NCBI RefSeq assembly: GCF_002216065.1
Contig: NZ_CP022282.1
Span: 496,001-560,000, forward strand
Reading direction: 5' to 3'
Length of the DNA: 64,000 bases
From: Chryseobacterium sp. T16E-39
Lineage (GTDB): Bacteria; Bacteroidota; Bacteroidia; Flavobacteriales; Weeksellaceae
Shown here piece after piece: positions 53,310 to 61,981 of this stretch. Position 1 is the first letter of the stretch. The number at the start of each line of letters is the position of its first letter. A model generated the notes under the pieces. That model worked only from the letters and a program-made list of their open reading frames with translations. It was not told the DNA's origin and made no database searches. Made by a program: the position numbers and the translations under genes.

Positions 53310-53613
53310 TTTTATTCTTTTCTCTTCTTTCTTGCAAATTAAGCCGATAAGACAGATTTTTTAGAGTTGCACTTAAGGATGTTTTGTGTCAACTGGATTT
53401 ACAGGTTTTTATCAAATAATTCTAGAAAATGACACACTTTTTTAGCATTGTATTTAAAAATCTATTCACTCTGCAAGAGTTATGGGAACAAAAAACACTT
53501 TGGAATCCCTGATATTGAAAGTAAATAAAACAATCTTTAACTGAAATTTAAGTATTTCTGATTACTGTTTTCATGGAGAAATAGGTAAATTTGTAGTATA
53601 AAAGTTATAAAAA
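53310..53613. other. 304-bp intergenic region before gpmI
   Basis: No gene is seen. It contains an inverted repeat TGTGTCA (53385-53391) / TGACACA (53430-53436) followed by CTTTTTT, possibly a terminator of a small transcript, and the gpmI -7 box at 53586-53593. Confidence 0.5.
53586..53593 (+). promoter_or_regulatory. -7 box (TAAATTTG) of gpmI
   Basis: Exact TAnnTTTG 20 bp before the start codon. No clear TTG at 19-20 nt. Confidence 0.5.
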
Positions 53614-55164
53614 ATGTCTAAAAAAGCAATATTAGCAATACTTGACGGATGGGGATTAGGAAAAAATCCAGAAGTTTCAGCATTAGATGAAGCCAATACA
53701 CCATTTATAGATAGTTGTTATCATAAATTTCCACATACTACTTTAGAAGCAAGCGGTACAGCAGTAGGACTTCCTGCAGGACAGATGGGGAATTCAGAAG
53801 TGGGGCATATGAACCTTGGGGCTGGAAGAGTAGTTTATCAGAACCTCGTTAAACTGAATATGGCTGTTGAAAATGGAACATTGGGTGAAGAAAAGGTAAT
53901 TCAGGAAGCTTTCGGGTATGCGAAAAGAGAAAATAAAAAAGTACATTTTATCGGATTGGTTTCCAATGGTGGAGTACATTCCCATATCAATCATTTAAAA
54001 GGATTGCTGACAGCTGCAAAGAATTTCGGATTGAATGAAAATGTTTTTGTTCATGCCTTTACAGATGGTAGAGACTGTGATCCCCATTCCGGATTAGGAT
54101 TCATCAAAGAACTGGAAGATCATATGAATTCCACTACCGGAAAATTAGCTACTGTAGTGGGAAGATATTACGCTATGGACAGAGATAAAAGATGGGAGCG
54201 TGTGAAGCTGGCATATGATGCACTTACAGAGGGGGTTGGCCTTCAGACAACAGATGCTTTAGCCGCTATTCAGGATTCCTATGCGAATAATGTGACAGAC
54301 GAATTCATAAAACCAATCATTTTAATGAATACAACAGCTACAGGAAATGTTGTGCCAGTTGCTAAAATTATTGACAATGATGTCGTTATCTGCTTTAATT
54401 TCCGTACTGATAGAGGAAGGGAAATTACTGAAGTTCTTTCTCAAAAGGATTTTCCAGACTTTTCCATGCATAAGCTGAATTTATATTTTGTGACATTAAC
54501 CAATTATGATAAAACATTCAATAATGTACATGTAGTATTCGATGAAGAAGTTCTACAGGAGACCATGGGAGAAATTATTGAAAGAAATGGTAAAACTCAG
54601 ATCAGAATAGCAGAAACAGAGAAATATCCCCATGTAACCTTTTTCTTTTCAGGAGGTAGAGAAAAAGAATTTGTTGGAGAAAAAAGACTTCTTTGTCCAA
54701 GCCCGAAAGATGTCCCTACGTATGATTTAAAACCTGAAATGTCTGCCTATGACATTACCAATGCAATTATTCCGGAACTTGAAAATGAAACAGCAGATTT
54801 CATCTGTCTTAATTTTGCCAATACTGATATGGTAGGGCATACAGGAGTTTTTGAAGCTGCCGTAAAAGCTGCTGAAACAGTAGATAAATGCATTGAAAAG
54901 GTCGCAACCACAGCTTACGAACATGGTTATGCTGTCTTTATTTTAGCAGATCATGGAAATTCTGATGTGATGATCAACCCTGATGGAACTCCTAACACTC
55001 AGCATTCTACAAATCTTGTTCCTTTTATCATAATGGATAAGGAGCATACATGGCATCTGAAACCTGGAAAGTCCGGAAAGTTAGGAGATGTTGCTCCAAC
55101 TATCTTAAAGGTAATGGGACTGGACATACCGGCTGTAATGACGGGGGATGTTTTAGTGGATTAG
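53614..55164 (+). CDS. gpmI: 2,3-bisphosphoglycerate-independent phosphoglycerate mutase
   Basis: Interconverts 3- and 2-phosphoglycerate in glycolysis with two metal ions. 516 residues: ILDGWGLG at the start, the catalytic serine in GQMGNSEVGHMNLGAGR, HAFTDGRDCDPHSG, YYAMDRDKRWERVK, FRTDRGREITE, and metal-binding NTDMVGHTG and DHGNSD near the end. Length and order match the family. Own promoter; followed by a non-coding region before the desaturase gene. Confidence 0.96.
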   Translation: MSKKAILAILDGWGLGKNPEVSALDEANTPFIDSCYHKFPHTTLEASGTAVGLPAGQMGNSEVGHMNLGAGRVVYQNLVKLNMAVENGTLGEEKVIQEAFGYAKRENKKVHFIGLVSNGGVHSHINHLKGLLTAAKNFGLNENVFVHAFTDGRDCDPHSGLGFIKELEDHMNSTTGKLATVVGRYYAMDRDKRWERVKLAYDALTEGVGLQTTDALAAIQDSYANNVTDEFIKPIILMNTTATGNVVPVAKIIDNDVVICFNFRTDRGREITEVLSQKDFPDFSMHKLNLYFVTLTNYDKTFNNVHVVFDEEVLQETMGEIIERNGKTQIRIAETEKYPHVTFFFSGGREKEFVGEKRLLCPSPKDVPTYDLKPEMSAYDITNAIIPELENETADFICLNFANTDMVGHTGVFEAAVKAAETVDKCIEKVATTAYEHGYAVFILADHGNSDVMINPDGTPNTQHSTNLVPFIIMDKEHTWHLKPGKSGKLGDVAPTILKVMGLDIPAVMTGDVLVD

Positions 55165-55219
55165 GACTCAAATAAAAAAAATAAAATGTCGTTATACTAA
55201 GAATGGTATTTTTTATGAT

Positions 55220-55234
55220 ATATGTCATACATAT
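55220..55234. promoter_or_regulatory. Inverted repeat upstream of the desaturase gene
   Basis: ATATGT-CAT-ACATAT, 45 bp before the -7 box. Possible operator for lipid-responsive control. Confidence 0.4.
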
Positions 55235-55278
55235 TATGAGAGACATAGGTTATTATGCTCTAAATAATAAATAAATCA

Positions 55279-55286
55279 TATCTTTG
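55279..55286 (+). promoter_or_regulatory. -7 box (TATCTTTG) of the acyl-ACP desaturase gene
   Basis: Exact TAnnTTTG 33 bp before the start codon. The -33 region has no clear TTG. Confidence 0.55.
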
Positions 55287-55319
55287 TATATTAAATTATA
55301 ATAAATCTAAATAACGGAA

Positions 55320-56297
55320 ATGTATCAAACGCTGGTAAGGAAAGAAGTAATGGGTATCTTGGAAAAGGAAGTAGGTTCTTTTCTCGAAAAATTTTTGACG
55401 CCAATTGAAAAAATCTGGCAGCCTTCAGATTACCTTCCAGATCCATCAAGTGCAGATTTTAAATATGATTTAGAAGAAATCCAGACTTTTGCTCGTGAAA
55501 TGCCTTACGATCTTTTCGTTACCCTTATTGGTGACTGTATTACGGAAGAAGCATTACCATCCTACGAATCTTGGTTAATGGGTGTAGACGGAATCGATCA
55601 GGAAGAGAAGGTAGGTTGGGCTAACTGGGTGAGATCCTGGACTGGAGAAGAAAACAGACATGGTGATTTACTGAATAAATATCTTTATTTGTGTGGTAGA
55701 GTAAACATGAGAGAAGTTGAGATCACTACTCAATATCTAATCAGTGATGGTTTTGATTTAGGAACAAGTATGGATCCTTACAGAAACTTTGTGTACACCA
55801 GTTTTCAGGAGACAGCAACCAATATCTCTCACAGAAGAGTAGGTACACTGGCCAAACAGTCCGGAAACGGTAAATTAGCAAAAATGTGTGGAGTAATTGC
55901 TGCAGATGAAGCAAGACACGCTAAAGCATATAAGCATTTCGTAGCAAAAATCCTTGAATTAGATCCATCAGAAATGATTTTGGCATTTGAGGATATGATG
56001 CGTAAGAAAATTGTAATGCCAGCTCACTTAATGAGACAATCCGGGCAGAAAGCAGGTGAACTTTGGGGACATTTTTCAGATGCTGCACAAAGATGTATGG
56101 TGTATACAGGACAGGATTATATTAATATTATGAAAGATCTGTTAGACGAGTGGAAGATTGAACACGTAAAAGGTCTTACTGAAAAAGCTGAAAAAGCACA
56201 GGAATATTTAATGAAGCTTCCTTCAAGATTACAGAAAATTACAGATAGAGTTTCTACTCCCGACTTACAATTCCAATTCAGTTGGGTGAAAAGTTAG
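55320..56297 (+). CDS. Acyl-ACP desaturase (ferritin-like di-iron)
   Basis: 325 residues of the soluble stearoyl-ACP desaturase family. The iron-binding pairs are in TGEENRHGDLLNKYLYL (EENRH at 110-114) and AADEARHAKAYKHF (DEARH at 196-200), with earlier Glu residues in the helical bundle. It should insert a cis double bond in acyl-ACP with O2 and ferredoxin; position specificity is unknown. A strong terminator follows. The upstream inverted repeat is a possible regulatory site. Confidence 0.9.
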   Translation: MYQTLVRKEVMGILEKEVGSFLEKFLTPIEKIWQPSDYLPDPSSADFKYDLEEIQTFAREMPYDLFVTLIGDCITEEALPSYESWLMGVDGIDQEEKVGWANWVRSWTGEENRHGDLLNKYLYLCGRVNMREVEITTQYLISDGFDLGTSMDPYRNFVYTSFQETATNISHRRVGTLAKQSGNGKLAKMCGVIAADEARHAKAYKHFVAKILELDPSEMILAFEDMMRKKIVMPAHLMRQSGQKAGELWGHFSDAAQRCMVYTGQDYINIMKDLLDEWKIEHVKGLTEKAEKAQEYLMKLPSRLQKITDRVSTPDLQFQFSWVKS

Positions 56298-56324
56298 GTA
56301 TAGAATACATGAAATTATAAAAGT

Positions 56325-56358
56325 AAGAGTGCCAAGTGTTTTTGGCACTCTTTTTATT
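56325..56358 (+). terminator. Terminator after the desaturase gene
   Basis: AGAGTGCCAA, 6-nt loop, TTGGCACTCT, then a T-run. Its 3' arm supplies the -33 element of the next gene. Confidence 0.88.
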
Positions 56359-56369
56359 TCTTATCTTTG
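56341..56369 (+). promoter_or_regulatory. Promoter embedded in the desaturase terminator
   Basis: TTTG (56341-56344), a 17-nt spacer, and TATCTTTG (56362-56369). The 3' arm of the terminator provides the -33 element. Favours the ATG at 56390 over upstream in-frame starts. Confidence 0.7.
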
Positions 56370-56389
56370 CACAGCTAAAAACGCAGAAA

Positions 56390-56821
56390 ATGTTAAATAA
56401 TAAAAAAATTGCAGTAGACTTTGACGGAACGATCGTTGATGACGCTTATCCGGGGATTGGGAAGGCGAAGATCTTTGCATTTGAAACTTTGAGAAAACTT
56501 CAGTCTGAAGGATACCGATTAATTCTTTGGACATACAGACATGGGAAGACATTAGATGAAGCAGTAGAATTCTGCAAAAAAAACGGGATAGAATTTTATT
56601 CTGTAAATGGCAGTTTCGAAGGAGAGGTTTTTGATCAGGAAACCCAGTCCAGAAAAATAGATGCAGATTGGTTCATAGACGATAGAAATTTAGGAGGCTT
56701 TCCTGGATGGGGAGAGATCTATAATATTATTAGTGAAAGAATAGAATTCCGCGTAGAAGGAAAAGAAGTTTTAGCCTATTCTAAACTTAAAAAAGAAAAG
56801 AAAAAAGGACTTTTCTGGTAA
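56390..56821 (+). CDS. HAD-like phosphatase, BT0820 family
   Basis: 143 residues from the ATG at 56390, the first after the promoter. The HAD motif I is IAVDFDGTIVDDAYP (catalytic Asp), motif II ILWTYR and the late acidic motif WFIDDRNLGG are visible. The protein is close to small Bacteroidota phosphatases of the BT0820 type whose natural substrate is not established. The basic C-terminal tail KLKKEKKKG is notable. The next gene is map after a repeat-containing gap. Confidence 0.88.
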   Translation: MLNNKKIAVDFDGTIVDDAYPGIGKAKIFAFETLRKLQSEGYRLILWTYRHGKTLDEAVEFCKKNGIEFYSVNGSFEGEVFDQETQSRKIDADWFIDDRNLGGFPGWGEIYNIISERIEFRVEGKEVLAYSKLKKEKKKGLFW

Positions 56822-56839
56822 GAGAAGAGTTTAACAACA

Positions 56840-56892
56840 TTACCAATATAACAGGTTACCAATTTTAATATTGGTGATTGCTGCATTGGTAA
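56840..56892. repeat. TTACCAAT inverted/direct repeat cluster
   Basis: Two direct copies of TTACCAAT (56840-56847, 56856-56863) followed by ATTGGTGA (56870-56877) and ATTGGTAA (56885-56892), giving two inverted pairs in the 95-bp gap before map. Probably a secondary-structure element in the leader of map. Confidence 0.75.
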
Positions 56893-56916
56893 ATTCATAA
56901 ATTGTTACATTAGAAC

Positions 56917-57726
56917 ATGATTCAATTAAAAACAATAGACGAACTCCGTCTTATGAAACAGAGTGCTCAGTTGGTTTCTAAAACGTTGGGAATGCTGGCC
57001 AAAGAAATCAAACCTGGAATTACAACTTTGTATTTAGATAAATTAGCACACGATTTTATTAAAGATCATGGGGGTGAGCCTGCATTTTTAGGATACGGAG
57101 GTTTTCCAAATTCATTATGTATTTCTCCTAATGAGCAGGTAGTACATGGTTTTCCCAACAATGATATCGTAAAAGAAGGAGATGTCCTTTCTGTAGACTG
57201 TGGGGCTGTTTTAAATGGCTTTGTGGGAGATCATGCGTACACATTCGAAATCGGAGAGGTGAAGCCTGAGGTTAAAAAACTATTACAAATCACAAAAGAA
57301 TCTCTTTATAAAGGTATTGCACAATGTGTAAGAGGAAAGAGAATCGGAGATATTTCTTATGCAATCCAAACCTACTGTGAAAAAGAAGGATATGGAGTAG
57401 TGAAAGAACTTGTAGGACATGGATTGGGAAGAAAAATGCATGAAGATCCTCAGGTTCCTAATTATGGAAGACAGGGAAGCGGAAAAGTAATTAAAGACGG
57501 TTTAGCTCTTGCTATTGAACCAATGGTTAACCTTGGAACCGATAAAGTAAAATTCCATAATGATGGCTGGACTGTAACAACACTGGATAATTTGCCATCA
57601 GCACATTTTGAACATGATGTTGCTGTGATCAATGGGAAACCTGTATTGCTTTCTACGTTCAAATATGTATACGAAGCTTTAGGTATTCAAAGTGATGAGG
57701 AAGAGCCTTTTCAAATGGATTTTTAA
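56917..57726 (+). CDS. map: Methionine aminopeptidase, type I
   Basis: Removes N-terminal Met from nascent proteins. 269 residues. The metal ligands are visible: Asp in SVDCGAVLNGFVGDHAYTF, His in GHGLGRKMHEDPQVPNYG, Glu in AIEPMVNLG and in HFEHDVAV. It is a bare type I form with no zinc-finger extension. The last codons overlap the start of a methyltransferase gene in another frame. Confidence 0.95.
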   Translation: MIQLKTIDELRLMKQSAQLVSKTLGMLAKEIKPGITTLYLDKLAHDFIKDHGGEPAFLGYGGFPNSLCISPNEQVVHGFPNNDIVKEGDVLSVDCGAVLNGFVGDHAYTFEIGEVKPEVKKLLQITKESLYKGIAQCVRGKRIGDISYAIQTYCEKEGYGVVKELVGHGLGRKMHEDPQVPNYGRQGSGKVIKDGLALAIEPMVNLGTDKVKFHNDGWTVTTLDNLPSAHFEHDVAVINGKPVLLSTFKYVYEALGIQSDEEEPFQMDF

Positions 57727-58453
57727 TGAAAAAGTAACAAAGCTTTTACTGAATACTATTCCACGTCCAATGCTCATCACGATGAGTATCTGGGCAAGGC
57801 CGCTTATCTATCAGTTTTTTAAAGGAGACGAATTTTTCGATCCTATCGATGGGAAGTCATATCGTAAATTTCTTCCTTATGGCTATGGAAAACAAAGAGA
57901 AAATGCTTTATCCCCGGGAACATTAAGTTTAGAAAGACACCGTCAGATGTGGCTGTATCTTCAGAATGAGACCGATTTTTTTATTAAAAATTATAAGGTT
58001 TTACATATTGCTCCAGAGCAGGAATTCCTGAGAAAATTCAAAAGAATGAGAAATCTGGACTATATTTCTGCAGATTTATTTTCTCCGATTGTGGATGTAA
58101 AAGCTGACATTCTTGATCTGCCTTTCGCCGATGAAAGCTTTGATATCGTTTTTTGTAATCATGTGTTGGAGCATATTGAAGACGATGCTAAAGCAATAAG
58201 TGAGCTCTACAGGGTAATGCGACCTGGTGGGTGGGGAATCTTCCAGGTTCCCATGAAAAATTCATTAGAAAAAACCTATGAAGATTTTTCAATTAAAGAC
58301 CCTAAAGAACGTCAGAAACATTTTGGTCAGTATGACCACGTCCGTTGGTACGGAATGGATTATTTTGATCGCCTGAAAAAAGCTGGTTTTGAAGTTGACC
58401 CTAATTTTTATTCTCAGCAATTCTCAGAAGAAGAAATCAAAAATACGGATTAA
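57695..58453 (+). CDS. Class I SAM-dependent methyltransferase overlapping map
   Basis: 252 residues from the ATG at 57695, which overlaps the end of map by 32 bp; a GTG one codon earlier is possible, and so is a downstream ATG with a shorter product. The SAM-binding core is seen in VDVKADILDLPFADESFDIV and FCNHVLEHIEDDAKAI, then YRVMRPGGWGIFQVP. Residues 1-80 are an extra N-terminal segment. The substrate is unknown. Translational coupling with map is likely. Confidence 0.85.
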   Translation: MRKSLFKWIFNEKVTKLLLNTIPRPMLITMSIWARPLIYQFFKGDEFFDPIDGKSYRKFLPYGYGKQRENALSPGTLSLERHRQMWLYLQNETDFFIKNYKVLHIAPEQEFLRKFKRMRNLDYISADLFSPIVDVKADILDLPFADESFDIVFCNHVLEHIEDDAKAISELYRVMRPGGWGIFQVPMKNSLEKTYEDFSIKDPKERQKHFGQYDHVRWYGMDYFDRLKKAGFEVDPNFYSQQFSEEEIKNTD

Positions 58454-58490
58454 GACATAATGAGATCTTACCTGTTGTCTATAAAAAATA

Positions 58491-58527
58491 AAAAAAATGT
58501 CTTCAATTTATGAAGACATTTTTTATT
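58491..58527. terminator. Terminator between convergent genes
   Basis: AATGTCTTCA / TGAAGACATT, with A and T tracts on both sides; serves the methyltransferase and SMR genes. Confidence 0.88.
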
Positions 58528-58544
58528 TGATAAGAAATATACTA

Positions 58545-58871
58545 TTAGTGAGAAGCTGCCTTCAAACCTATAATTGAACCAATCAAGGTGGTGATAAAAA
58601 ATATTCTCCAGAATGTTACCGGATCTTTGAAAAACAGCATACCCATTAAAGCTGTACCAACGGCGCCGATTCCTGTCCATACAGCATAAGCGGTTCCTAT
58701 CGGCAGAGTTTGTGTCGCTTTAATCAGTAAAAGCATACTGATGGTCATGGTAACCAAAAAACCCGCAAACCAATAATACATTTCTGACCCTGATGTCTCT
58801 TTTGCTTTTCCTAAACAAGATGCAAAAGCAACTTCAAACAATCCTGCAATAATTAAAATAATCCAGTTCAT
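58545..58871 (-). CDS. SMR family exporter, SugE/Gdx-like
   Basis: 108 residues with four membrane helices and the conserved glutamate in the first helix (GLFEVAFASCLGKA). Helix 3 has LPIGTAYAVWTGIGAVGTAL, the SMR signature, and the end reads IGLKAASH as in SugE. SugE/Gdx proteins export guanidinium; EmrE-type ones export cationic drugs. The SugE-like ends suggest the former, but I see no guanidine riboswitch upstream. A 261-bp gap lies before the start on the minus strand. Confidence 0.88.
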   Translation of the reverse strand: MNWIILIIAGLFEVAFASCLGKAKETSGSEMYYWFAGFLVTMTISMLLLIKATQTLPIGTAYAVWTGIGAVGTALMGMLFFKDPVTFWRIFFITTLIGSIIGLKAASH

Positions 58872-59132
58872 TTCTTTATTTTTTTCTGATGCAAAGTTCT
58901 GTATTTACTTACAAAAAACATTTTACAAATGTTAAAAAATGATTGATTTCCTTTTTTTAGATGGCAATACTTATATTACCATACATTTTGACATTGGTAG
59001 TAATGTACCGGAAAATTCCAGAATTTAAAAGTTTTGATGTAAAACGGAAAAAAATGCCACCTGTCCTGAAGGACAGATGGCTGCTTATTGAAAAAAAATA
59101 AAACACTAAACTCTATTGTTAGAGTAGTTTCT

Positions 59133-61040
59133 TTAATTGCACCCTTGCTGGATACATACCCATCCCTTTCTTTCCGGTGCCACTGTAGGATTATCTCCCC
59201 TGTATAATTTTACACATTTTGTATCTGTATCATAAACGATCATTCCCACTACAGGAGTTAATGCATTGATCTGTGCTGTTGTCATATGGGTAATGACAAA
59301 TCCTTTTTTAGCAGAATCTAATACGATGTATCCGTTAGGAACTTGAGCAGGCCAGTTATTAGCTTGTGATTCTTTAGTTGAAACTCCAAACTTACTGGAT
59401 AATGTAGTTCCTGTTTCTATAGGGATTTTACAAGAGCAGTTTTCATATCCCGGGTCTCCGGATTCATACTTGGAAATGACAACTGAGGATCCTGGAGGAT
59501 TATCACAATTACTTCCATTTACAGGAATGTAGAAAGCATAATACGTTCCTGGTCCTACTGTCGTCGGGTTAGGAACTTCAGTGCCAGAATCTCCTGTTGA
59601 AGTTGTATACCATTTCAATTCATAACCCGTTGGTATGGCACCCGTGTGCAGTGTATTAAGATCTATGGTACTGCCTGGACAGATTTTGGAATCAATAACC
59701 TCTGGTTGTGTATTAGCTCCACAAAGATTGACACTTGAGGTAGAAAAATTGTACTTGTTTTCGATTCCACTGGCAGCTGAACCATTACCCATGCTTCCAT
59801 TGGCACGATGTCCGACATATCCGAAATTTCCGCTGCATTGTTTAATAACCATGCTGGTATGACCTCCGGTTTCCATCGCTATTAAGGCATCGTTCTCACT
59901 TAAACCTCCCGCCATATATGTTGGATTAATAGTCGATGCTGTTTCTCCAAGCATGCTTCCTGCATTATTTCCCCAGCTGTACATTTTCCCGTTTGTTGTT
60001 AAAACATTAATGGACGCAAATTGACTGTCATGTTCCTGGGGACTTATCCATGCAATATCGGTCATATCCTCAGATGCTGACTTTTTTACCCGTACCCATG
60101 AGGTTCTTTCAGTGGTGGTAAAGTCACCTAGCTGGCGAACATTATTACGTCCCAGACTATACAGCAAACCATCAGAAGAAAGTAGAAGATAAGAATTGTA
60201 ATTACCATTTGAGGTGACTCCTATCATTTTAGGTCTGGATCCACTTAGCCCATTGTCAGGTAAAGCCATTTCTGTAGCATACGATCTATTTGCAGATGAA
60301 GTACCATTTCCTAAATAGGTCCCGGTTCCCCATGTATATATTTTTCCTTCACGGGTTAATGCCATTAATGCATTAGAGCTTCCTCTTACTGCTACTACGT
60401 TTGTGAGAAAATCATCATCGCCATTTCCTGTTTTAACCCTATGCCAGATCTGATTATTGGCTGCGTTTTGAGCTGTGCCGTCACCATTTTTGTTGCCTGT
60501 AAAGGATAGTACCCAAGCCTCTCCACTACAAGTTGTAAGAACTATTGTACCATATGTACCAAACATCATTTTTACATCTTCAGGGTTCACACCTGTAGGG
60601 AGCTGGAGCTGTACTTTACTGAATGCAGTTTTATTTGTAATAGTAGTAGCGACAAGCCTTCCGGTTCTTCCCCAGATAAAAAGGCCTTCAGTCGTCAATA
60701 TGACGAATTGCCCTGTATTTATATGAGCACTTCCTCCGGTAAGTTTTAGTATTTTTCCTCTAAGGTCTGGATAATTAGCCGTGTTTAATTCCGTTGGGGA
60801 AAGAACATTGGAAGTTCCATTATTGGCAATGTTTTCTCCCCATACCAATACTTTTCCTGAAGCCTCCCTTACTAAGGTAGAGTGGAATGTAGATACCATA
60901 TTGTCATACTCAATCGTATTGGGATCACTGCTCTGGAGAAAAGTGTTCCCGTTGCAGCCTGTACTGCTGTTGCACTGTGCCTGAAGGGTTCCACAGATCG
61001 TAGAAGCCGTCAGTAAACTGAGGCAAAGATATTTTTTCAT
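59133..61040 (-). CDS. Secreted RCC1-repeat surface protein
   Basis: 635 residues from the ATG at 61040, which gives the signal peptide MKKYLCLSLLTASTICG; a longer frame has no signal. Residues about 50-430 contain about six RCC1-like blades, such as KVLVWGENIANNGTSN, GLFIWGRTGRL, IYTWGTGTYLGNGTSS, LLYSLGRNNVRQLGD and MYSWGNNAGSMLGE. After this come an Ig-like domain (about 450-530) with Cys pairs, and a tail with VVGMIVYDTDTKCVKLYRG and WVC. It is most likely a surface adhesin-like protein. Second gene after 61171-61674 on the same strand. Confidence 0.85.
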   Translation of the reverse strand: MKKYLCLSLLTASTICGTLQAQCNSSTGCNGNTFLQSSDPNTIEYDNMVSTFHSTLVREASGKVLVWGENIANNGTSNVLSPTELNTANYPDLRGKILKLTGGSAHINTGQFVILTTEGLFIWGRTGRLVATTITNKTAFSKVQLQLPTGVNPEDVKMMFGTYGTIVLTTCSGEAWVLSFTGNKNGDGTAQNAANNQIWHRVKTGNGDDDFLTNVVAVRGSSNALMALTREGKIYTWGTGTYLGNGTSSANRSYATEMALPDNGLSGSRPKMIGVTSNGNYNSYLLLSSDGLLYSLGRNNVRQLGDFTTTERTSWVRVKKSASEDMTDIAWISPQEHDSQFASINVLTTNGKMYSWGNNAGSMLGETASTINPTYMAGGLSENDALIAMETGGHTSMVIKQCSGNFGYVGHRANGSMGNGSAASGIENKYNFSTSSVNLCGANTQPEVIDSKICPGSTIDLNTLHTGAIPTGYELKWYTTSTGDSGTEVPNPTTVGPGTYYAFYIPVNGSNCDNPPGSSVVISKYESGDPGYENCSCKIPIETGTTLSSKFGVSTKESQANNWPAQVPNGYIVLDSAKKGFVITHMTTAQINALTPVVGMIVYDTDTKCVKLYRGDNPTVAPERKGWVCIQQGCN

Positions 61041-61119
61041 AATTGAAATGTGTTTTTTATAAAAATAAAGAAGGTCCCGGAATTCCGGTCTTAGAATAAG
61101 TAAGATCCATAAGAAAACC

Positions 61120-61142
61120 ATGTGATATGTTGACAATCACAT
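61120..61142 (-). other. Inverted repeat between the two surface-protein genes
   Basis: ATGTGAT and ATCACAT with a 9-nt spacer, plus a 12-bp palindrome CCGGAATTCCGG at 61077-61088. Either may act as hairpin, partial terminator or operator ahead of the RCC1-repeat gene. Confidence 0.4.
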
Positions 61143-61170
61143 AAGTTTAATAGGATAAAATACTATAATT

Positions 61171-61674
61171 CTATTGCCAGAAAAACCAGTTTTTTCCGTC
61201 ACATACCGCCAGCGAATCGCTTGCTGTATCATAGACTAAAGTACCTGATACTGGACTTTTAATAAGGTTTTGTGGATTGGTTACTTTAGGTAATATCATA
61301 GCCCTTGTAGAAGATTCAAGAACAAGAACTCCTGGTTTGGATGAACTATTCGCTCCGATAATGAGTCCCTGGTTTGAAGCCCTATCCGGAGTTTGTACGT
61401 CTACATAAGGATTATCTGCGGCATTTCCTGCTTCGGTGAGGCTAATCCAATCATTTCCGTTGTTGTATTCAACTGCTTTATTACTGGTATTGACAATAAA
61501 TGTTCCCCCGACTGCATCAGGAGCAGAGTCCACAGAAGGTAATATAATCCCTTTTGCATCGGATCCGAATTCAAGTAAAGTACTGGTATTGGTAATGGTT
61601 TCCTTTCCAATTGCTACCTGAGCGTAGGACATCGTGCACAGGAGTAGTGCACAAGTAATTGTGATCTTTTTCAT
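61171..61674 (-). CDS. Secreted surface protein with shared C-terminal tail
   Basis: 167 residues with signal peptide (to about residue 18, MSYAQ). The body is beta-rich, Ser/Asn/Gly-rich (GLIIGANSSSKPGVLVLESS), and the end SGTLVYDTASDSLAVCDGKNWFFW matches the tail motif of the neighbouring RCC1-repeat protein and many Flavobacteriia surface proteins. Function unknown. It has a well-formed promoter (61691-61720) and comes first in a two-gene set with the RCC1-repeat gene. Confidence 0.8.
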   Translation of the reverse strand: MKKITITCALLLCTMSYAQVAIGKETITNTSTLLEFGSDAKGIILPSVDSAPDAVGGTFIVNTSNKAVEYNNGNDWISLTEAGNAADNPYVDVQTPDRASNQGLIIGANSSSKPGVLVLESSTRAMILPKVTNPQNLIKSPVSGTLVYDTASDSLAVCDGKNWFFWQ

Positions 61675-61690
61675 TTGTTTGTGTTTATGG

Positions 61691-61720
61691 CAAAGTTAAA
61701 AAAAATCACAAATAAATCAA
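61691..61720 (-). promoter_or_regulatory. Promoter of the surface-protein operon
   Basis: TTG (minus strand, 61718-61720), a 19-nt spacer, TAACTTTG (61691-61698). Both elements match the Bacteroidota consensus. The leader before the ATG would be very short, about 10 nt. Confidence 0.75.
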
Positions 61721-61981
61721 GTGAAAAAAATTAAAATAATGTTAAAATCTGTGTTTTTATATTAAATTTATAATTCAGTCAGGCCAATGTTTTTAATCTA
61801 AGCCTTTGTTTAAAGGGGTTTTAGATAAATTTTATATTATTAGTATTCATAAAATATTAATAAAAATATTGTGTTTTGCATAATATTGTAATTATGTTAC
61901 ATAGATAGATGGATGTCATCGAAGGCTTTGGCAATTGATTGTGCGAAAGATATTGTTATTGATGAAGTTAAAAAAATGATG
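61721..61981. other. AT-rich intergenic region before the Crp/Fnr gene end
   Basis: Together with the promoter this is a 307-bp gene-free stretch. No confident gene is seen. It holds a small CCTTT/AAAGG hairpin near 61800 and a 32-codon open frame at 61913-62011 that overlaps the Crp/Fnr gene end and is probably chance. Confidence 0.5.

Noticed and set aside
53385..53443. Possible small-RNA terminator (TGTGTCA...TGACACA then T-run)
   Set aside because: The loop is 38 nt and the stem only 7 bp, so I list it only as intergenic content.
58872..59132. Guanidine riboswitch ahead of the SugE-like exporter
   Set aside because: I see no recognisable conserved guanidine aptamer structure in the region, only AT-rich sequence.
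61077..61088. CCGGAATTCCGG palindrome as a recombination or restriction-linked site
   Set aside because: It contains a common EcoRI hexamer within a short palindrome and has no supporting features.
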